Assembly: GCF_014268805.2 (NCBI RefSeq)
Contig: NZ_JABWRF020000002.1
Coordinates: 558,001-622,000, forward strand
From: Pseudomonas farsensis
GTDB taxonomy: Bacteria; Pseudomonadota; Gammaproteobacteria; Pseudomonadales; Pseudomonadaceae
DNA length: 64,000 nucleotides
Direction: 5' to 3'
Part shown: piece by piece, positions 8,280 through 17,020 of the stretch
Numbering within the stretch: position 1 is the stretch's first letter
How the letters are laid out: each line of letters begins with the position of its first letter
Program-made: the position numbers and the translations under genes
Notes under the pieces: generated by a model
Database searches by the model: none
The model's input: the letters and a program-made list of their open reading frames with translations, nothing else
What the model was told of the DNA's origin: nothing

Positions 8280-9484
8280 GCAGCCACCTCTTCGAACCAC
8301 GGGCCGAACGGGTCAGGCAGTTCGCGCCAGGCCTGCGGGCCCAGCACCATTTCTGCTTCGGTCAACAGGCACGCGTCCAGCTCTGTGGATAACTTGGCAA
8401 AGTCGATGTTCTGCCCGATGAATACCAGCTCCTGGCGGCAATCGCCGGTCTCGACCGCCCACTGCTTGAGGATGGCAGCGGTGCTTTCTTCGTCCTGTGG
8501 CCAGTGCTCGCGGGGAACGAACCGCCACCAGCGCCCGGCCATGCCATGGCGCATCATGCCGCCAGCCTGGGACCAACTGCCCGCCTCCTCGTACTTGCTG
8601 GCCAGCCAGAAGAACCCTTTGGAACGCAGCAACCGGCCGTTGCTCCACGGCCTGTTGATAAAGTCGTAGAAGCGCTGCGGGTGCAGGGGCCGGCGCGCCT
8701 GCCAGGTGCTGGCGGCGATGCCGTACTCTTCGGTCTCGGGCACGTGTTCGCCGCGCAGCTCCTGCAGCCAGCCCGGCGCTTGCGACGCCTGGTCAAAGTC
8801 GAACAGCCCGGTATCGAGGATGCGCGACAGCGCTACTTCGCCCATTACCATCGGCACGATTTGCGCACGGGCGTTGAGGCTGCGCAGGATAGCCGTCAGT
8901 TCCTCGCGCTCGTGCTGGCTGATCATGTCGATCTTGCTCAGCAGCAGCACGTCGGCGAACTCGACCTGTTCGATCAGCAGGTCGCTGATCGAACGCTCGT
9001 CATCCTCACCCAGGCTCTCGCCACGGCTGGCCAGGCTGTCGGCGGCCTGGTAATCGCGCATGAAGTTCAGCCCGTCGACCACCGTGACCATGGTGTCGAG
9101 CCGCGCCATATCGGAAAGGCTGCGGCCTTGTTCATCGCGAAAGGTAAAGGTTTCGGCCACCGGCAGCGGCTCGGCGATGCCGGTGGACTCGATCAGCAGG
9201 TAGTCGAAGCGGCCTTCTGCGGCCAGCCGCGCCACCTCTTCGAGCAGGTCCTCGCGCAGGGTGCAGCAAATGCAGCCATTGCTCATCTCTACCAGTTTTT
9301 CCTCGGCGCGGTTCAGGCTGACGTTGCGCTGCACCTCGCTGGCATCGATGTTGATTTCACTCATGTCGTTGACGATCACCGCAACCCGCAGATCTTCGCG
9401 GTTGCGCAGCACATGGTTGAGCAAGGTGCTTTTGCCGGCGCCGAGAAAACCGGACAGCACGGTGACAGGAAGACGGTTGGGCAT
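8276..9484 (-). CDS. ZigA-type zinc-responsive GTPase (COG0523)
   Basis: GTP-dependent zinc metallochaperone candidate of 402 residues. Features: Walker [17 protein letters not shown] near the N-terminus, [12 protein letters not shown], the CxCC zinc-binding motif in [17 protein letters not shown], Walker B-type [15 protein letters not shown], the guanine-specificity LLSKIDMI, and a C-terminal CobW-C domain. Length and motifs match the ZigA/YciC subgroup, which is induced by loss of Zur repression. It is first in a minus-strand cassette with DUF1826 and a second COG0523 protein, and divergent from folE2 across a Zur-box-like palindrome at 9534-9546. Function is by family and context. Confidence 0.9.
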   Translation of the reverse strand: MPNRLPVTVLSGFLGAGKSTLLNHVLRNREDLRVAVIVNDMSEINIDASEVQRNVSLNRAEEKLVEMSNGCICCTLREDLLEEVARLAAEGRFDYLLIESTGIAEPLPVAETFTFRDEQGRSLSDMARLDTMVTVVDGLNFMRDYQAADSLASRGESLGEDDERSISDLLIEQVEFADVLLLSKIDMISQHEREELTAILRSLNARAQIVPMVMGEVALSRILDTGLFDFDQASQAPGWLQELRGEHVPETEEYGIAASTWQARRPLHPQRFYDFINRPWSNGRLLRSKGFFWLASKYEEAGSWSQAGGMMRHGMAGRWWRFVPREHWPQDEESTAAILKQWAVETGDCRQELVFIGQNIDFAKLSTELDACLLTEAEMVLGPQAWRELPDPFGPWFEEVAA

Positions 9485-9533
9485 TGACGAACCTCATCGG
9501 GCAGGCGCATTCGAAGCGATGCGTTTGCACAAT

Positions 9534-9546
9534 GTTATAGTATAAC
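9534..9546. promoter_or_regulatory. Zur-box-like operator between zigA-type gene and folE2
   Basis: GTTATAGTATAAC is a 13-bp palindrome apart from its central base and extends with T/A to TGTTATAGTATAACA. It matches the Zur consensus of gammaproteobacteria (GTTATA-TATAAC core). It lies 50 nt upstream of the zigA-type start and 54 nt upstream of the folE2 start, so one site could repress both directions when zinc is plentiful. Confidence 0.8.
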
Positions 9547-9600
9547 AATACACTTTCGCCAACCCAGCTTCACCAACGGTCGCCTCCAAGGAAACAAACC

Positions 9601-10482
9601 ATGACTAGCCTGGCCCTTCCCGATGTCGCCGCGCAGAGCAGCGATCAATCTCAGCCACTGGATTGGGTCGGCATGTGCGGCATTGCACTGCCAATCGTGG
9701 TGGAGGGCGGTTGCTTGAGTGCACGGGCCGATGCTGGGGTAAGCCTGGACGACGGCACGGCTCGCGGCATTCACATGTCGCGGCTTTACCTCGCGTTGGA
9801 AGCGTTGGAGCAACAGCCGTTGAGCCGCCCAGTGCTGCGAGGGGTGCTGGAGCAATTTCTGGGCAGCCACCAAGGCCTGTCCAACCGCGCCTACCTGCAA
9901 TTGCGGTTCGACCATCTACTCAAGCGCCCAGCGCTGGTCAGCCCGCTGGCAGGCTGGAAGCACTACCCAATCACGGTTAATGCGAGCTTGGAAAACGGCA
10001 TGTTCCACGTGGAACACTCAGTGGATATCGCCTATTCATCCACCTGCCCGTGCTCGGCTGCACTGGCGCGCCAGCTGATTCAGGCGCAGTTCGACAGCGA
10101 CTTCCCGGCGCAGCAGCTGGGCCGGCAAAGCGTGCGCGACTGGCTCGGCAGCAGCAACGGCGTGGTCGCCACCCCGCATAGCCAGCGTAGCCTTGCCCGT
10201 TTGCATGTGCGGTTGGGCGAAGGTGAGCTGGACATCAAAGCCTTTATCGAGCGCGCTGAAACGGCGTTGGGCACTGCGGTGCAAACCGCTGTGAAGCGCG
10301 CAGACGAACAGGCCTTCGCCTTGGCCAACGGGCAAAACCTGATGTTCTGTGAGGATGCGGCGCGGCGCTTGCACCGGGCGCTGCGCCAGATGCCGGGCAT
10401 CGCGGCGTTCAAATTGCGCGTGGAACATGCAGAAAGCCTGCATGCCCACGACGCGGTAGCCGCCAGCCACTGGCGGTGGTGA
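9601..10482 (+). CDS. folE2: GTP cyclohydrolase I type IB (FolE2)
   Basis: Converts GTP to 7,8-dihydroneopterin triphosphate, the first step of tetrahydrofolate synthesis, without needing zinc; it replaces zinc-dependent FolE when zinc is scarce. Protein of 293 residues. Family markers: DWVGMCGIALPI at the N-terminus, a GIHMSRLYLALE segment, and STCPCSAALARQLI around residue 143 carrying the FolE2 active-site Cys. AAGGAA precedes the ATG. It diverges from the zigA-type gene across the Zur-box-like site, which fits the known Zur control of folE2. The codons for MFHVEH encode a perfect parS site (10001-10016). It ends directly against the stop of the convergent DUF3617 gene. Confidence 0.9.
   Translation: MTSLALPDVAAQSSDQSQPLDWVGMCGIALPIVVEGGCLSARADAGVSLDDGTARGIHMSRLYLALEALEQQPLSRPVLRGVLEQFLGSHQGLSNRAYLQLRFDHLLKRPALVSPLAGWKHYPITVNASLENGMFHVEHSVDIAYSSTCPCSAALARQLIQAQFDSDFPAQQLGRQSVRDWLGSSNGVVATPHSQRSLARLHVRLGEGELDIKAFIERAETALGTAVQTAVKRADEQAFALANGQNLMFCEDAARRLHRALRQMPGIAAFKLRVEHAESLHAHDAVAASHWRW
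10001..10016. other. parS: parS centromere site (perfect) inside folE2
   Basis: TGTTCCACGTGGAACA, the perfect 16-bp palindrome bound by chromosomal ParB in Pseudomonas. It is inside folE2, about 42 kb from oriC, and is the only parS in this window left of parAB. Confidence 0.93.
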
Positions 10483-11010
10483 TCAGCTGCGGGGTTTTAC
10501 CGTACCGCAGTCGTTGCCCAGCCAAACAGCGCGGGTATCCATGCTGCCTTGCTGTTGCACCCCAGAAGCATTGAAGGTGCCGTTCACCTTGGTCAGGAAC
10601 TCGCGGTCGCTGAGGAAGGTTGCCTGGCCTTGGCCTTGAGCTTTAGGGCAGCTGAACTCGAACTTCCAGACATTGCCGTTGCGCTCGGTGATTTTCTGCG
10701 TGCAGCCGGATTGCGGGTCCTGAAGCGGAATATCGTCAGTCTTCACTTGCTCCGGCGTCAGGCACGAACGCACGCCCTTGCCGCCCACGCTGATGCCTTG
10801 CTTGGCCAGCACGCCTTCCATCATCGCGCGCTGCTCAGGCGGCAGGTTTTTCATCTGGCCGAGCATGAACTCCATGTCCGGTAGCGGCTTGCCATCGACC
10901 TGCATGTTGCTGGTGGTCAGTTCCCACAAGCCGGGTTGCAGCATCTGCGCGTGGACCAGCGGGCTGCCCAACCCCAGGGCCAGGGCAAGCAGTGGCAGAC
11001 GAATCTTCAT
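10483..11010 (-). CDS. DUF3617 domain-containing exported protein
   Basis: Protein of 175 residues with a clear signal peptide (MKIRLPLLALALGLGSPLVHA, cleavage predicted after the second Ala-x-Ala-like site near residue 21). The mature part starts QMLQPGLWELTTSN, the usual opening of DUF3617 proteins, and has four Cys residues that could form disulfides (RSCLTPEQV, SGCTQKI, FSCPK, NDCGTVK). The family is predicted periplasmic and its function is unknown. Its stop abuts the folE2 stop, with no room for a terminator. Confidence 0.82.
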   Translation of the reverse strand: MKIRLPLLALALGLGSPLVHAQMLQPGLWELTTSNMQVDGKPLPDMEFMLGQMKNLPPEQRAMMEGVLAKQGISVGGKGVRSCLTPEQVKTDDIPLQDPQSGCTQKITERNGNVWKFEFSCPKAQGQGQATFLSDREFLTKVNGTFNASGVQQQGSMDTRAVWLGNDCGTVKPRS

Positions 11011-11138
11011 GGATCAGTGCTCCTCGAAATACCGGCTCTGGCCGGACTGTGCCGTTAGACGCCAATTATGCCTGCGGGTTGCAGCCAACCCCATGAACGT
11101 GGTCTGTTAGGCAGGTGCCAACGGCAAGCAGGATGCAT

Positions 11139-12578
11139 ATGGATTACCACAGCCCCTACTTTTTCGGCTACGTGCTCGGAGTTATCCACCTGCTCGGCAT
11201 CGTCGCCGCGCTGCACGCCGTGTTTACCGTGCGCACCGCCCAAGGCGCCATCGCCTGGGCCATGCCGCTGTTCTTCATTCCTTACCTGGCACTGATCCCG
11301 TACCTGGTGTTCGGCGCACGCTCTTTCTATGCCTACATCCAGGCCCGGCGCCAGGCCAACCAGGAAATGCACGTGGCCATGGCCAGCCTCAACTGGCGGC
11401 CTTGGGTGGAAGAGGCCCTGACCGCGCGCGAGTCCGACAGCTACGCCGCCCTGCGCGCACTGCCCAAGCTTGGGCGCATGCCGTGCCTGGCCAACAACGA
11501 AGTGAAGCTGCTGATCAACGGTGAGGCCACCTTCGCGGCCATTTTCGCCGCCATCGAACGCGCCCGCGATACGGTGCTGGTGCAATTCTTCATCATCCAC
11601 GACGACAACCTCGGCCAGCAGTTGCAGCAGCTGTTGCTGCGCAAGGCCGCCGAAGGGGTGCGGGTGTTCGTGCTGTATGACCGCGTCGGCAGCCATGCCT
11701 TGCCGGCGCGCTACAGCCAGACGCTGCGCGACGGTGGCGTGCAGATCCAAGCCTTTGCCACCCGCCGTGGCTGGTTCAACCGCTTTCAGGTCAACTTCCG
11801 CAACCACCGCAAGATCGTGGTGGTGGACGGGGTGCTGGGCTTCATGGGTGGGCACAACGTGGGGGACGAATACCTCGGTGCGCACCCGCAACTGTCGCCA
11901 TGGCGCGATACCCATGTGCAGATCTGCGGCCCGGTGCTGGCCTGCTTGCAGGAGTCGTTTGCCGAAGACTGGTACTGGGCCACGCGCCAGCTCCCCCCGC
12001 TGATTCTGCCCGACACCTACCCCGAGGACGGCGTGCTGTGCCAGGCACTGGCCAGCGGCCCGGCCGACCCGCAGGAAACCTGTGCGCTGTTCTTTCTCGA
12101 GGCAATCCATTGCGCCACCCGCCGAGTGTGGATCACCAGCCCGTACTTCATTCCCGACGAAGCCATCTTCGCCGCCCTGCGCCTGGCCGTGCTGCGCGGG
12201 GTCGATGTGCGCATCCTCATCCCGTCGCGGCCCGACCACCGCATCGTCTATGCCGCCTCCAGCCTGTTCGCCTTCGAGGCAGTACGCGCGGGGGTGCGCA
12301 TGTTCAGGTATCAGCCGGGCTTTTTGCACCAAAAAGTGGTGCTGGTGGACGATGAAATCACCGCCATCGGCAGTGCCAACCTGGATAACCGCTCGTTCCG
12401 CTTGAACTTCGAAATCACCCTGCTCACCGTCGACCGGGCGTTTGCCGACCAGGTGGAACAGATGCTCACCGAGGACTTCGAGCAGGCCCGGGAAATTACC
12501 GCCGAAGACAGCCGCGATACCCACCGCCTGCAGCAGTTGGGCATGCGCATCGCGCGGTTGATTTCACCCATCCTGTGA
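11139..12578 (+). CDS. cls: Cardiolipin synthase
   Basis: Inner-membrane phospholipase D-superfamily enzyme that joins two phosphatidylglycerols into cardiolipin plus glycerol. Product of 479 residues: two N-terminal membrane segments (about residues 5-65), then two PLD domains with HKD motifs seen as HRKIVVVDG and HQKVVLVDD, each followed by the expected GSANLDNRS or GGHNVGDEY. Starts at 11133 and 11139 both fit (MHMDY); the second has the better spacing from AAGCAGG. The convergent cfa gene begins only 3 nt after the stop at its 3' end, so two membrane-lipid remodelling genes lie tail to tail. Confidence 0.92.
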   Translation: MDYHSPYFFGYVLGVIHLLGIVAALHAVFTVRTAQGAIAWAMPLFFIPYLALIPYLVFGARSFYAYIQARRQANQEMHVAMASLNWRPWVEEALTARESDSYAALRALPKLGRMPCLANNEVKLLINGEATFAAIFAAIERARDTVLVQFFIIHDDNLGQQLQQLLLRKAAEGVRVFVLYDRVGSHALPARYSQTLRDGGVQIQAFATRRGWFNRFQVNFRNHRKIVVVDGVLGFMGGHNVGDEYLGAHPQLSPWRDTHVQICGPVLACLQESFAEDWYWATRQLPPLILPDTYPEDGVLCQALASGPADPQETCALFFLEAIHCATRRVWITSPYFIPDEAIFAALRLAVLRGVDVRILIPSRPDHRIVYAASSLFAFEAVRAGVRMFRYQPGFLHQKVVLVDDEITAIGSANLDNRSFRLNFEITLLTVDRAFADQVEQMLTEDFEQAREITAEDSRDTHRLQQLGMRIARLISPIL

Positions 12579-12581
12579 GTT

Positions 12582-13766
12582 TCAGCGGTACATGTCGTCG
12601 CGCGTCCAGGGCAGCTGGTGATGGCCATCGGCAAAGGGTTTTACCGCAAGGATCTGGTGCAGGTTGATCCAGCCCTTGGTGAAGGCGTAGGCACACCCGG
12701 CCAGGTACAGGCGCCAGATACGCAGGGTTTTCTCAGGCACCAGCGCGGCGGCGCGGTGTAGCTGGTTCTCGAGGTTTTCGCTCCAGTGGTTGAGGGTCTT
12801 GGCGTAGTGCAGGCGCAGGCTTTCGACGTCCACCACCTCCAACCCCGCTTCGCAGATGCGCGCTGTGATCATCGAAATATGCGGCAGCTCGCCGTGGGGG
12901 AACACATAGCGGTCGATGAAGTCGCCCGCACCACGCCCCACCGGGCGGCCATCTACATGCTTGGCAGTGATGCCATGGTTCATCACCAGGCCACCTTCAC
13001 GCACCGCAGCGAACAGGCGTTGGCAATACAGTTCGAGGTTGGCGTGGCCAACGTGCTCGAACATGCCGACACTGACCACCTTGTCGAAACGCCCGTCCTG
13101 GGGCAGGTCGCGATAATCGAGGATCTGCAACTCGACCTTGCCGGCCAGGCCTTCCTCCTTGACCCGCTGGCGCGCCAGCTTCAGTTGCTGCTTGCTCAGG
13201 GTGATGCCGAACACCTTCGCCCCGTACTCGCGCGCGGCGAACCGCGCCAGCCCGCCCCAGCCGCAGCCCACATCCAGCAGGTAGTCGTCGGCTTGCAGGC
13301 GCAGCTTGCGGCACAGGTGGTCGAACTTGTCTTGCTGGGCTTGCGCCAGGGTATTGTCTGGCTCCTTGAAGTACGCGCAGGAGTAGACCATGTCCGGGTC
13401 CAGCCATAGCTGGTAGAAGTCGTTGGACAGGTCGTAATGGTAGGAAATCGCCTCGGCGTCGGTGCGTTTGTCATGGGCGCAGCGCACCGGCAGCACATCT
13501 TCTGCATCCTTGAGCAAGGCGTCGCTGAGTTCATCACAAACGCGGATTACCTCGCCGATATCACCCTCAAGCTCCAGCTTGCCTTCGACGAAGGCTGAAC
13601 CAAGCTGTTCAAGGTTCGGATGGGTCAGCTGTGCGATCAGCTGGGGTTCCTTGACCACGATGGTGACCTGAGGGTTTGGCCCCAGGTCGAACTGGTTGCC
13701 GTCCCACAGTTTCACGCGTAGCGGCAAGTGCAGGCTCTGCAATGCGGGTGGAAGTTGCGCAAGCAT
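12582..13766 (-). CDS. cfa: Cyclopropane-fatty-acyl-phospholipid synthase
   Basis: Transfers a methylene group from S-adenosylmethionine to cis double bonds of membrane phospholipid acyl chains, usually on entry to stationary phase. 394 residues, the usual size. Seen: a lipid-binding N-terminal domain, the SAM-binding motif DDYLLDVGCGWGGLARFAA, the family segments YHYDLSNDFYQLWLD and YSCAYFKEPDNTLAQAQ near the middle, and SVGMFEHVGHANLE. GGGGAGGG precedes the ATG. Upstream, on the minus strand, TGAACTACCCT could be a stationary-phase (RpoS-type) -10, which would fit the known control of cfaB in P. putida, but this is not certain from sequence. Confidence 0.94.
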   Translation of the reverse strand: MLAQLPPALQSLHLPLRVKLWDGNQFDLGPNPQVTIVVKEPQLIAQLTHPNLEQLGSAFVEGKLELEGDIGEVIRVCDELSDALLKDAEDVLPVRCAHDKRTDAEAISYHYDLSNDFYQLWLDPDMVYSCAYFKEPDNTLAQAQQDKFDHLCRKLRLQADDYLLDVGCGWGGLARFAAREYGAKVFGITLSKQQLKLARQRVKEEGLAGKVELQILDYRDLPQDGRFDKVVSVGMFEHVGHANLELYCQRLFAAVREGGLVMNHGITAKHVDGRPVGRGAGDFIDRYVFPHGELPHISMITARICEAGLEVVDVESLRLHYAKTLNHWSENLENQLHRAAALVPEKTLRIWRLYLAGCAYAFTKGWINLHQILAVKPFADGHHQLPWTRDDMYR

Positions 13767-13889
13767 TCATGACCCTCCCCAATCGATGACGGGACGTCGC
13801 CTTACAGTTAACGACGTCACCGCATCAGGGTAGTTCATTCACACAGCGGGGGCCGTCGAGCAGCCCCCACCGTGCGCACAAGCGCGGGC

Positions 13890-15137
13890 TCAGCCAATGG
13901 CGGCTTTGCGTTGATCTTCTGCGAAACGAGACGCCAGAAAGGGTGTGATATCCAGCGGCAGCGGTTCGTTGTGGATAACTTTATCCAGCATCACGCCGGT
14001 GATGGCCGACGTCAGGATGCCGGTGCGGAAATGCCCACAGGCGTTGTAGTACCCGTGGATGTGGTCCACCGGCCCGAGAATCGGCAACTCGTCCGGCGAG
14101 CCTGGGCGCAACCCCGCCCAGGTGCGCTTGAGGTTGACCTTGGCCAGCTCCGGCAGGCAGCGGATAGCGCCTTGCACCAGGCCGTTGATCTCGGGGAAGG
14201 TGTTGCTGACGTCGAAGCCCTTCTCCTCGGTGGTGCTGCCAATCAGGATTTCGCCGTTGTCCTTCTGCGCCATGTAGCAGTCGCTGGTGGTGATACAGCC
14301 ATTGAGCAGGCGCGGCAGGCGCTCGGTCAGCACAATCTGCCCTTTCACCGGCTTGACCGGAATGCTCTGCCCGGTGGCCCATTCACTCAGCTCGGCCGCC
14401 CAGGCGCCGGCAGCGTTGATCAAGGTCTCGCAGTGGAACTCACCAGCCTCCGCGGTTTGCACACCTTTGATACGCCCGCCCTGATGCAGCACGCCAGTCA
14501 CATTGACGTTGGGGTACAGGTCGACGCCATTCTGCCGCGCCGCTTCCATGAAGGCGTCGCCCAGGCGATACGGGCTGACCTGGTGATCGCAAAGAAACTC
14601 CAGCGCGCCATGGGCATGCTCGGTGACGCCCGGCTCGGCTGCGCGCAAGGCCGCCTGGTCGAGCCAGCGCACCTGATCAGCCAGGTGCGGAATATGGCTG
14701 ACGATGTGCTGGGCGTACAGCTGGTCCTCTTCGTCCTGAATGATGTACTTGAGGCCGGTGTGCTCGAACTTGAAGTCCATCCCGTGGCGCTCGATCAGCT
14801 CTTCGTGCAGCTGTGGATAAAGCGCGTTGGACTGCAAGGCAAAGTCGAAGAAGCACTGCGGCAGGATATGCGGCGTGCTGGAATCGACCACCACCGCCGC
14901 GCCATTGGCCTCGCGCTTGCTGCGCGAGGACATCATGCGAAAGAAGATCACCCCGCAGCCCAGCCCCACCGACTCGCCGATGGCCCACAGGCCGCCGGCC
15001 GAAGCGCGGGTGGCGTTGCCAGGGCGCTTGCTGTCGATCAGCGCGATACGCAGGTTCTTGCGCTTGGACAGCTGGTAGGCGCACGAGGCGCCGATCACGC
15101 CGCCGCCGGCAATGATGATGTCGTAATGCTTAGCCAT
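13890..15137 (-). CDS. hcnC: Hydrogen cyanide synthase subunit HcnC
   Basis: FAD-dependent amino acid oxidase-type subunit of the membrane-bound complex that oxidises glycine to HCN and CO2. 415 residues against about 417 for known HcnC. N-terminal dinucleotide-binding motif IIIAGGGVIGASCAYQLSKR, a DAO fold through the body (LINAAGAWAAELSEW, then RTWAGLRPGSPDELPILG) and a C-terminal YYNACGHFRTGILTSAITG. It starts 2 nt after the hcnB stop, as in other hcn operons. The DadA/opine oxidase/hydroxyproline dehydrogenase families share this architecture; the operon order and three matching lengths favour HcnC. Confidence 0.82.
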   Translation of the reverse strand: MAKHYDIIIAGGGVIGASCAYQLSKRKNLRIALIDSKRPGNATRASAGGLWAIGESVGLGCGVIFFRMMSSRSKREANGAAVVVDSSTPHILPQCFFDFALQSNALYPQLHEELIERHGMDFKFEHTGLKYIIQDEEDQLYAQHIVSHIPHLADQVRWLDQAALRAAEPGVTEHAHGALEFLCDHQVSPYRLGDAFMEAARQNGVDLYPNVNVTGVLHQGGRIKGVQTAEAGEFHCETLINAAGAWAAELSEWATGQSIPVKPVKGQIVLTERLPRLLNGCITTSDCYMAQKDNGEILIGSTTEEKGFDVSNTFPEINGLVQGAIRCLPELAKVNLKRTWAGLRPGSPDELPILGPVDHIHGYYNACGHFRTGILTSAITGVMLDKVIHNEPLPLDITPFLASRFAEDQRKAAIG

Positions 15138-15139
15138 GT

Positions 15140-16534
15140 TCAGGCCTCCGTGCCCAAGTGTTCGAATGCAGAAAATGGAATCGGGTCAATCGGGAAGCGT
15201 GGCCGCAGCCAGCCCACATCCTTGCGCCCGGTGGCGGTGCGCAGGCGGTCGCTGCAGTAGCCGACGCACATGCGGCCCTGGCAGTCGCCCATGCTCACGC
15301 GGGTGCGCATCTTCAGGCTGGCCATGTCCTGCACGCCCTGCTCCAGGGCAAGGTCGATCTGCTCGCGGGTGACGTGTTCGCAACGGCAGATCACCGTCTC
15401 GGCCTGGGGCAGTTCGACTTGCGCAGCGCCACGGGCGGTGAAGCGCTCGACGCCGGCACGGAAGCGCCCGATCGCCGCCAGCTTGCCGAGGTAGCGCTCA
15501 CGCAGTTCGATGGCTTGCGCTGCGTCCAGCTTGCCCATTTGCAGCAATACCGACACCGCAGCGATACGCCCGGTGAGCATTGCCGCCTCGCCACCCCGAA
15601 TACCGGCCATGTCGCCCGCCAGGTGGACCTCTGGGCGGCTGCTTTGCTGCCACACATTGCACTCGGCGCGCAGGTAGCCGTCGGCACTGAACCCGTGGGC
15701 CAAGCCCAATTGCTGGCTGAGCTGGGTGCGCGGAATGAAACCGTAGCCCACCGCCAAGGTTTGCACCGGTTCGCGCTGCACGCGGGTCATGTCCGGCTTC
15801 CAGTCAGCGGTATAGGGCGCCACACTGACTTCGCGCAGCTCATCGTCCCCGCTGGCACCGACCACGCCCCAACCGTAGTGCATGGGGATGCCATTGAGCT
15901 TCATGTAGGCCAGCAGGCTCAGGCCGTCGAGGAACAACTGCGGCTTGTTGAGCAGTGCCAGGCTTTCGCGGGCGATGCGGTTGAATGCGCAGGCCTCGTA
16001 GACGCCCGCCACCTTGGCGCCCGCCGCGTGCAGCTGGCAGGCGACCAGCGGCAGCAGCGGCCCGGTGCCCGCAATCAAGGTGCTGCCCAATGGCTTCACT
16101 ACCCCGCTCTTGATCTGCAATTGCAAGCCGCCCAGCAGCATCACCCCTGGCAGCGTCCAGCCAGGGAACGGCACATTGCGCTCGTGGCAGCCGGCGGCCA
16201 GCACCAGGTGGCTATAGTCGATTTCGTGCAGGCGTTCGTCGCCGTCGAGCACCATCAGTCGCTGGTCATCGCCGCCCACCACGCGGTGGTTCAGGCGCAG
16301 GTCGATATGCTCGGCACTGGCGGCAAAGTCTTCATGCAACGCGGTCAGCGCCTTGGCGTAGCGCGAGCCGAGGTAACCGAGGTCCACCCCCGCGCGCAGC
16401 GGGCCGCGATACACCACACCGCCTGCACGCGAGGCTTCGTCGAACAGCAGGCTGTCGACGCCATGTGCGGCGAATTCGATGGCGGCGCCCATGCCAGCCG
16501 ACCCACCGCCAACGATCACAGGACGCAAGCTCAT
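15140..16534 (-). CDS. hcnB: Hydrogen cyanide synthase subunit HcnB
   Basis: FAD/NAD(P)-binding subunit, 464 residues, the same length as known HcnB. The start at 16534 (MSLRPVIVGGGSAGMGAAIE) overlaps the hcnA stop as ATGA. The N-terminus is an FAD Rossmann motif; a second dinucleotide site follows (LGSTLIAGTGPLLPLVACQL), then LAGDMAGIRGGEAAMLTGRI. The C-terminus has a BFD-like [2Fe-2S] motif: CRCEHV about residue 380, later DCQGRMCVGYC. Longer in-frame extensions to 16654 run across hcnA and are not expected to be used. Alternatives are the related alpha subunits of opine oxidase or D-hydroxyproline dehydrogenase. Confidence 0.82.
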   Translation of the reverse strand: MSLRPVIVGGGSAGMGAAIEFAAHGVDSLLFDEASRAGGVVYRGPLRAGVDLGYLGSRYAKALTALHEDFAASAEHIDLRLNHRVVGGDDQRLMVLDGDERLHEIDYSHLVLAAGCHERNVPFPGWTLPGVMLLGGLQLQIKSGVVKPLGSTLIAGTGPLLPLVACQLHAAGAKVAGVYEACAFNRIARESLALLNKPQLFLDGLSLLAYMKLNGIPMHYGWGVVGASGDDELREVSVAPYTADWKPDMTRVQREPVQTLAVGYGFIPRTQLSQQLGLAHGFSADGYLRAECNVWQQSSRPEVHLAGDMAGIRGGEAAMLTGRIAAVSVLLQMGKLDAAQAIELRERYLGKLAAIGRFRAGVERFTARGAAQVELPQAETVICRCEHVTREQIDLALEQGVQDMASLKMRTRVSMGDCQGRMCVGYCSDRLRTATGRKDVGWLRPRFPIDPIPFSAFEHLGTEA

Positions 16535-16845
16535 GGCTGGCCCTCCCCGGCGACCGCGTTCACCTGGGTTTGCACCTGCATCCCAGGGCGCACCACGGTC
16601 TGACAGGCCCGGCGCTTGGGCCGGCCGTCGATCTGCACCAGGCAGCAATGGCAAACACCCATGCCGCAGAACGCGCCGCTGGCCTGGCCATGGTCGTTGC
16701 GTGCCACCTGGCGCAGGCCGACCGCACTGAGGACGCTGAGCACCGTTTCACCCGCAGCGGCAACGACCGGTTGGCCATTGAGCTGCAAGGTGACATCCGG
16801 GTGATCAAGGGGTTGGATATCGTGTGAACGCTGCAGTGTCGTCAT
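16531..16845 (-). CDS. hcnA: Hydrogen cyanide synthase subunit HcnA
   Basis: Small [2Fe-2S] ferredoxin-like subunit. From the ATG at 16845 the product is 104 residues, the known HcnA length. Seen: N-terminal HDIQPLDHPDVTLQLNGQPV, then the cluster ligands in GAFCGMGVCHCCLVQIDGR and RRACQTVV. An in-frame ATG at 16860 lies within the apparent ribosome binding and Rsm region (ATGGATGAG), so 16845 is preferred. First gene of hcnABC; its stop overlaps the hcnB start. Upstream lie an ANR-type box and -10, both consistent with low-oxygen, Gac/Rsm-controlled cyanogenesis. Confidence 0.82.
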   Translation of the reverse strand: MTTLQRSHDIQPLDHPDVTLQLNGQPVVAAAGETVLSVLSAVGLRQVARNDHGQASGAFCGMGVCHCCLVQIDGRPKRRACQTVVRPGMQVQTQVNAVAGEGQP

Positions 16846-16853
16846 GACTTTCT

Positions 16854-16861
16854 CATCCATG
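16854..16861 (-). promoter_or_regulatory. RsmA/E (CsrA-type) binding motif at the hcnA ribosome binding site
   Basis: On the minus strand the sequence CATGGATG fits the RsmA/RsmE consensus CANGGANG, with the GGA just upstream of the hcnA ATG (16845), so the repressor would cover the Shine-Dalgarno. Known hcnA mRNAs of fluorescent pseudomonads are controlled in this way by the Gac/Rsm cascade. Confidence 0.65.
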
Positions 16862-16879
16862 GTTTACGTGAGGTCCGAG

Positions 16880-16921
16880 AAAGTAGGCCAAGCGCAGATT
16901 GCTGCCATTGATCCATGCCAG
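16880..16921 (-). promoter_or_regulatory. ANR-type box and -10 of the hcnABC promoter
   Basis: Minus strand: CTGGCATGGATCAA (16921 to 16908) fits the FNR/ANR half-sites TTGGC-N4-ATCAA with one mismatch. TACTTT (16885 to 16880) lies downstream as a -10. The implied start near 16873 puts the box centre at about -41.5, the class II activator position expected for ANR, and leaves a leader of about 28 nt before hcnA. Confidence 0.65.
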
Positions 16922-17020
16922 TCAGCGGGCATGTAAGGCGTTTCCGATAATAGAAGAGCGACCAGCGGCTCTAGGTTGCGGAAAGTCGGATAAGCGGCGT
17001 AGGACTATGCAAACTCACCG

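Noticed and set aside
6954..8669. Plus-strand open frame (571 codons) across the COG0523/DUF1826 genes
   Set aside because: It covers parts of three real minus-strand genes and shows His/Gln/Ala-rich noise without motifs.
11055..12524. Minus-strand open frame opposite cardiolipin synthase
   Set aside because: The HKD motifs and membrane helices on the plus strand are decisive; the antisense product has no family features.
13890..16845. Opine oxidase or D-hydroxyproline dehydrogenase as the name of the three-gene operon
   Set aside because: Same architecture, but the subunit lengths, the HDIQPL-type N-terminus of the small subunit and the ANR/Rsm promoter fit hcnABC better; kept as the alternative.
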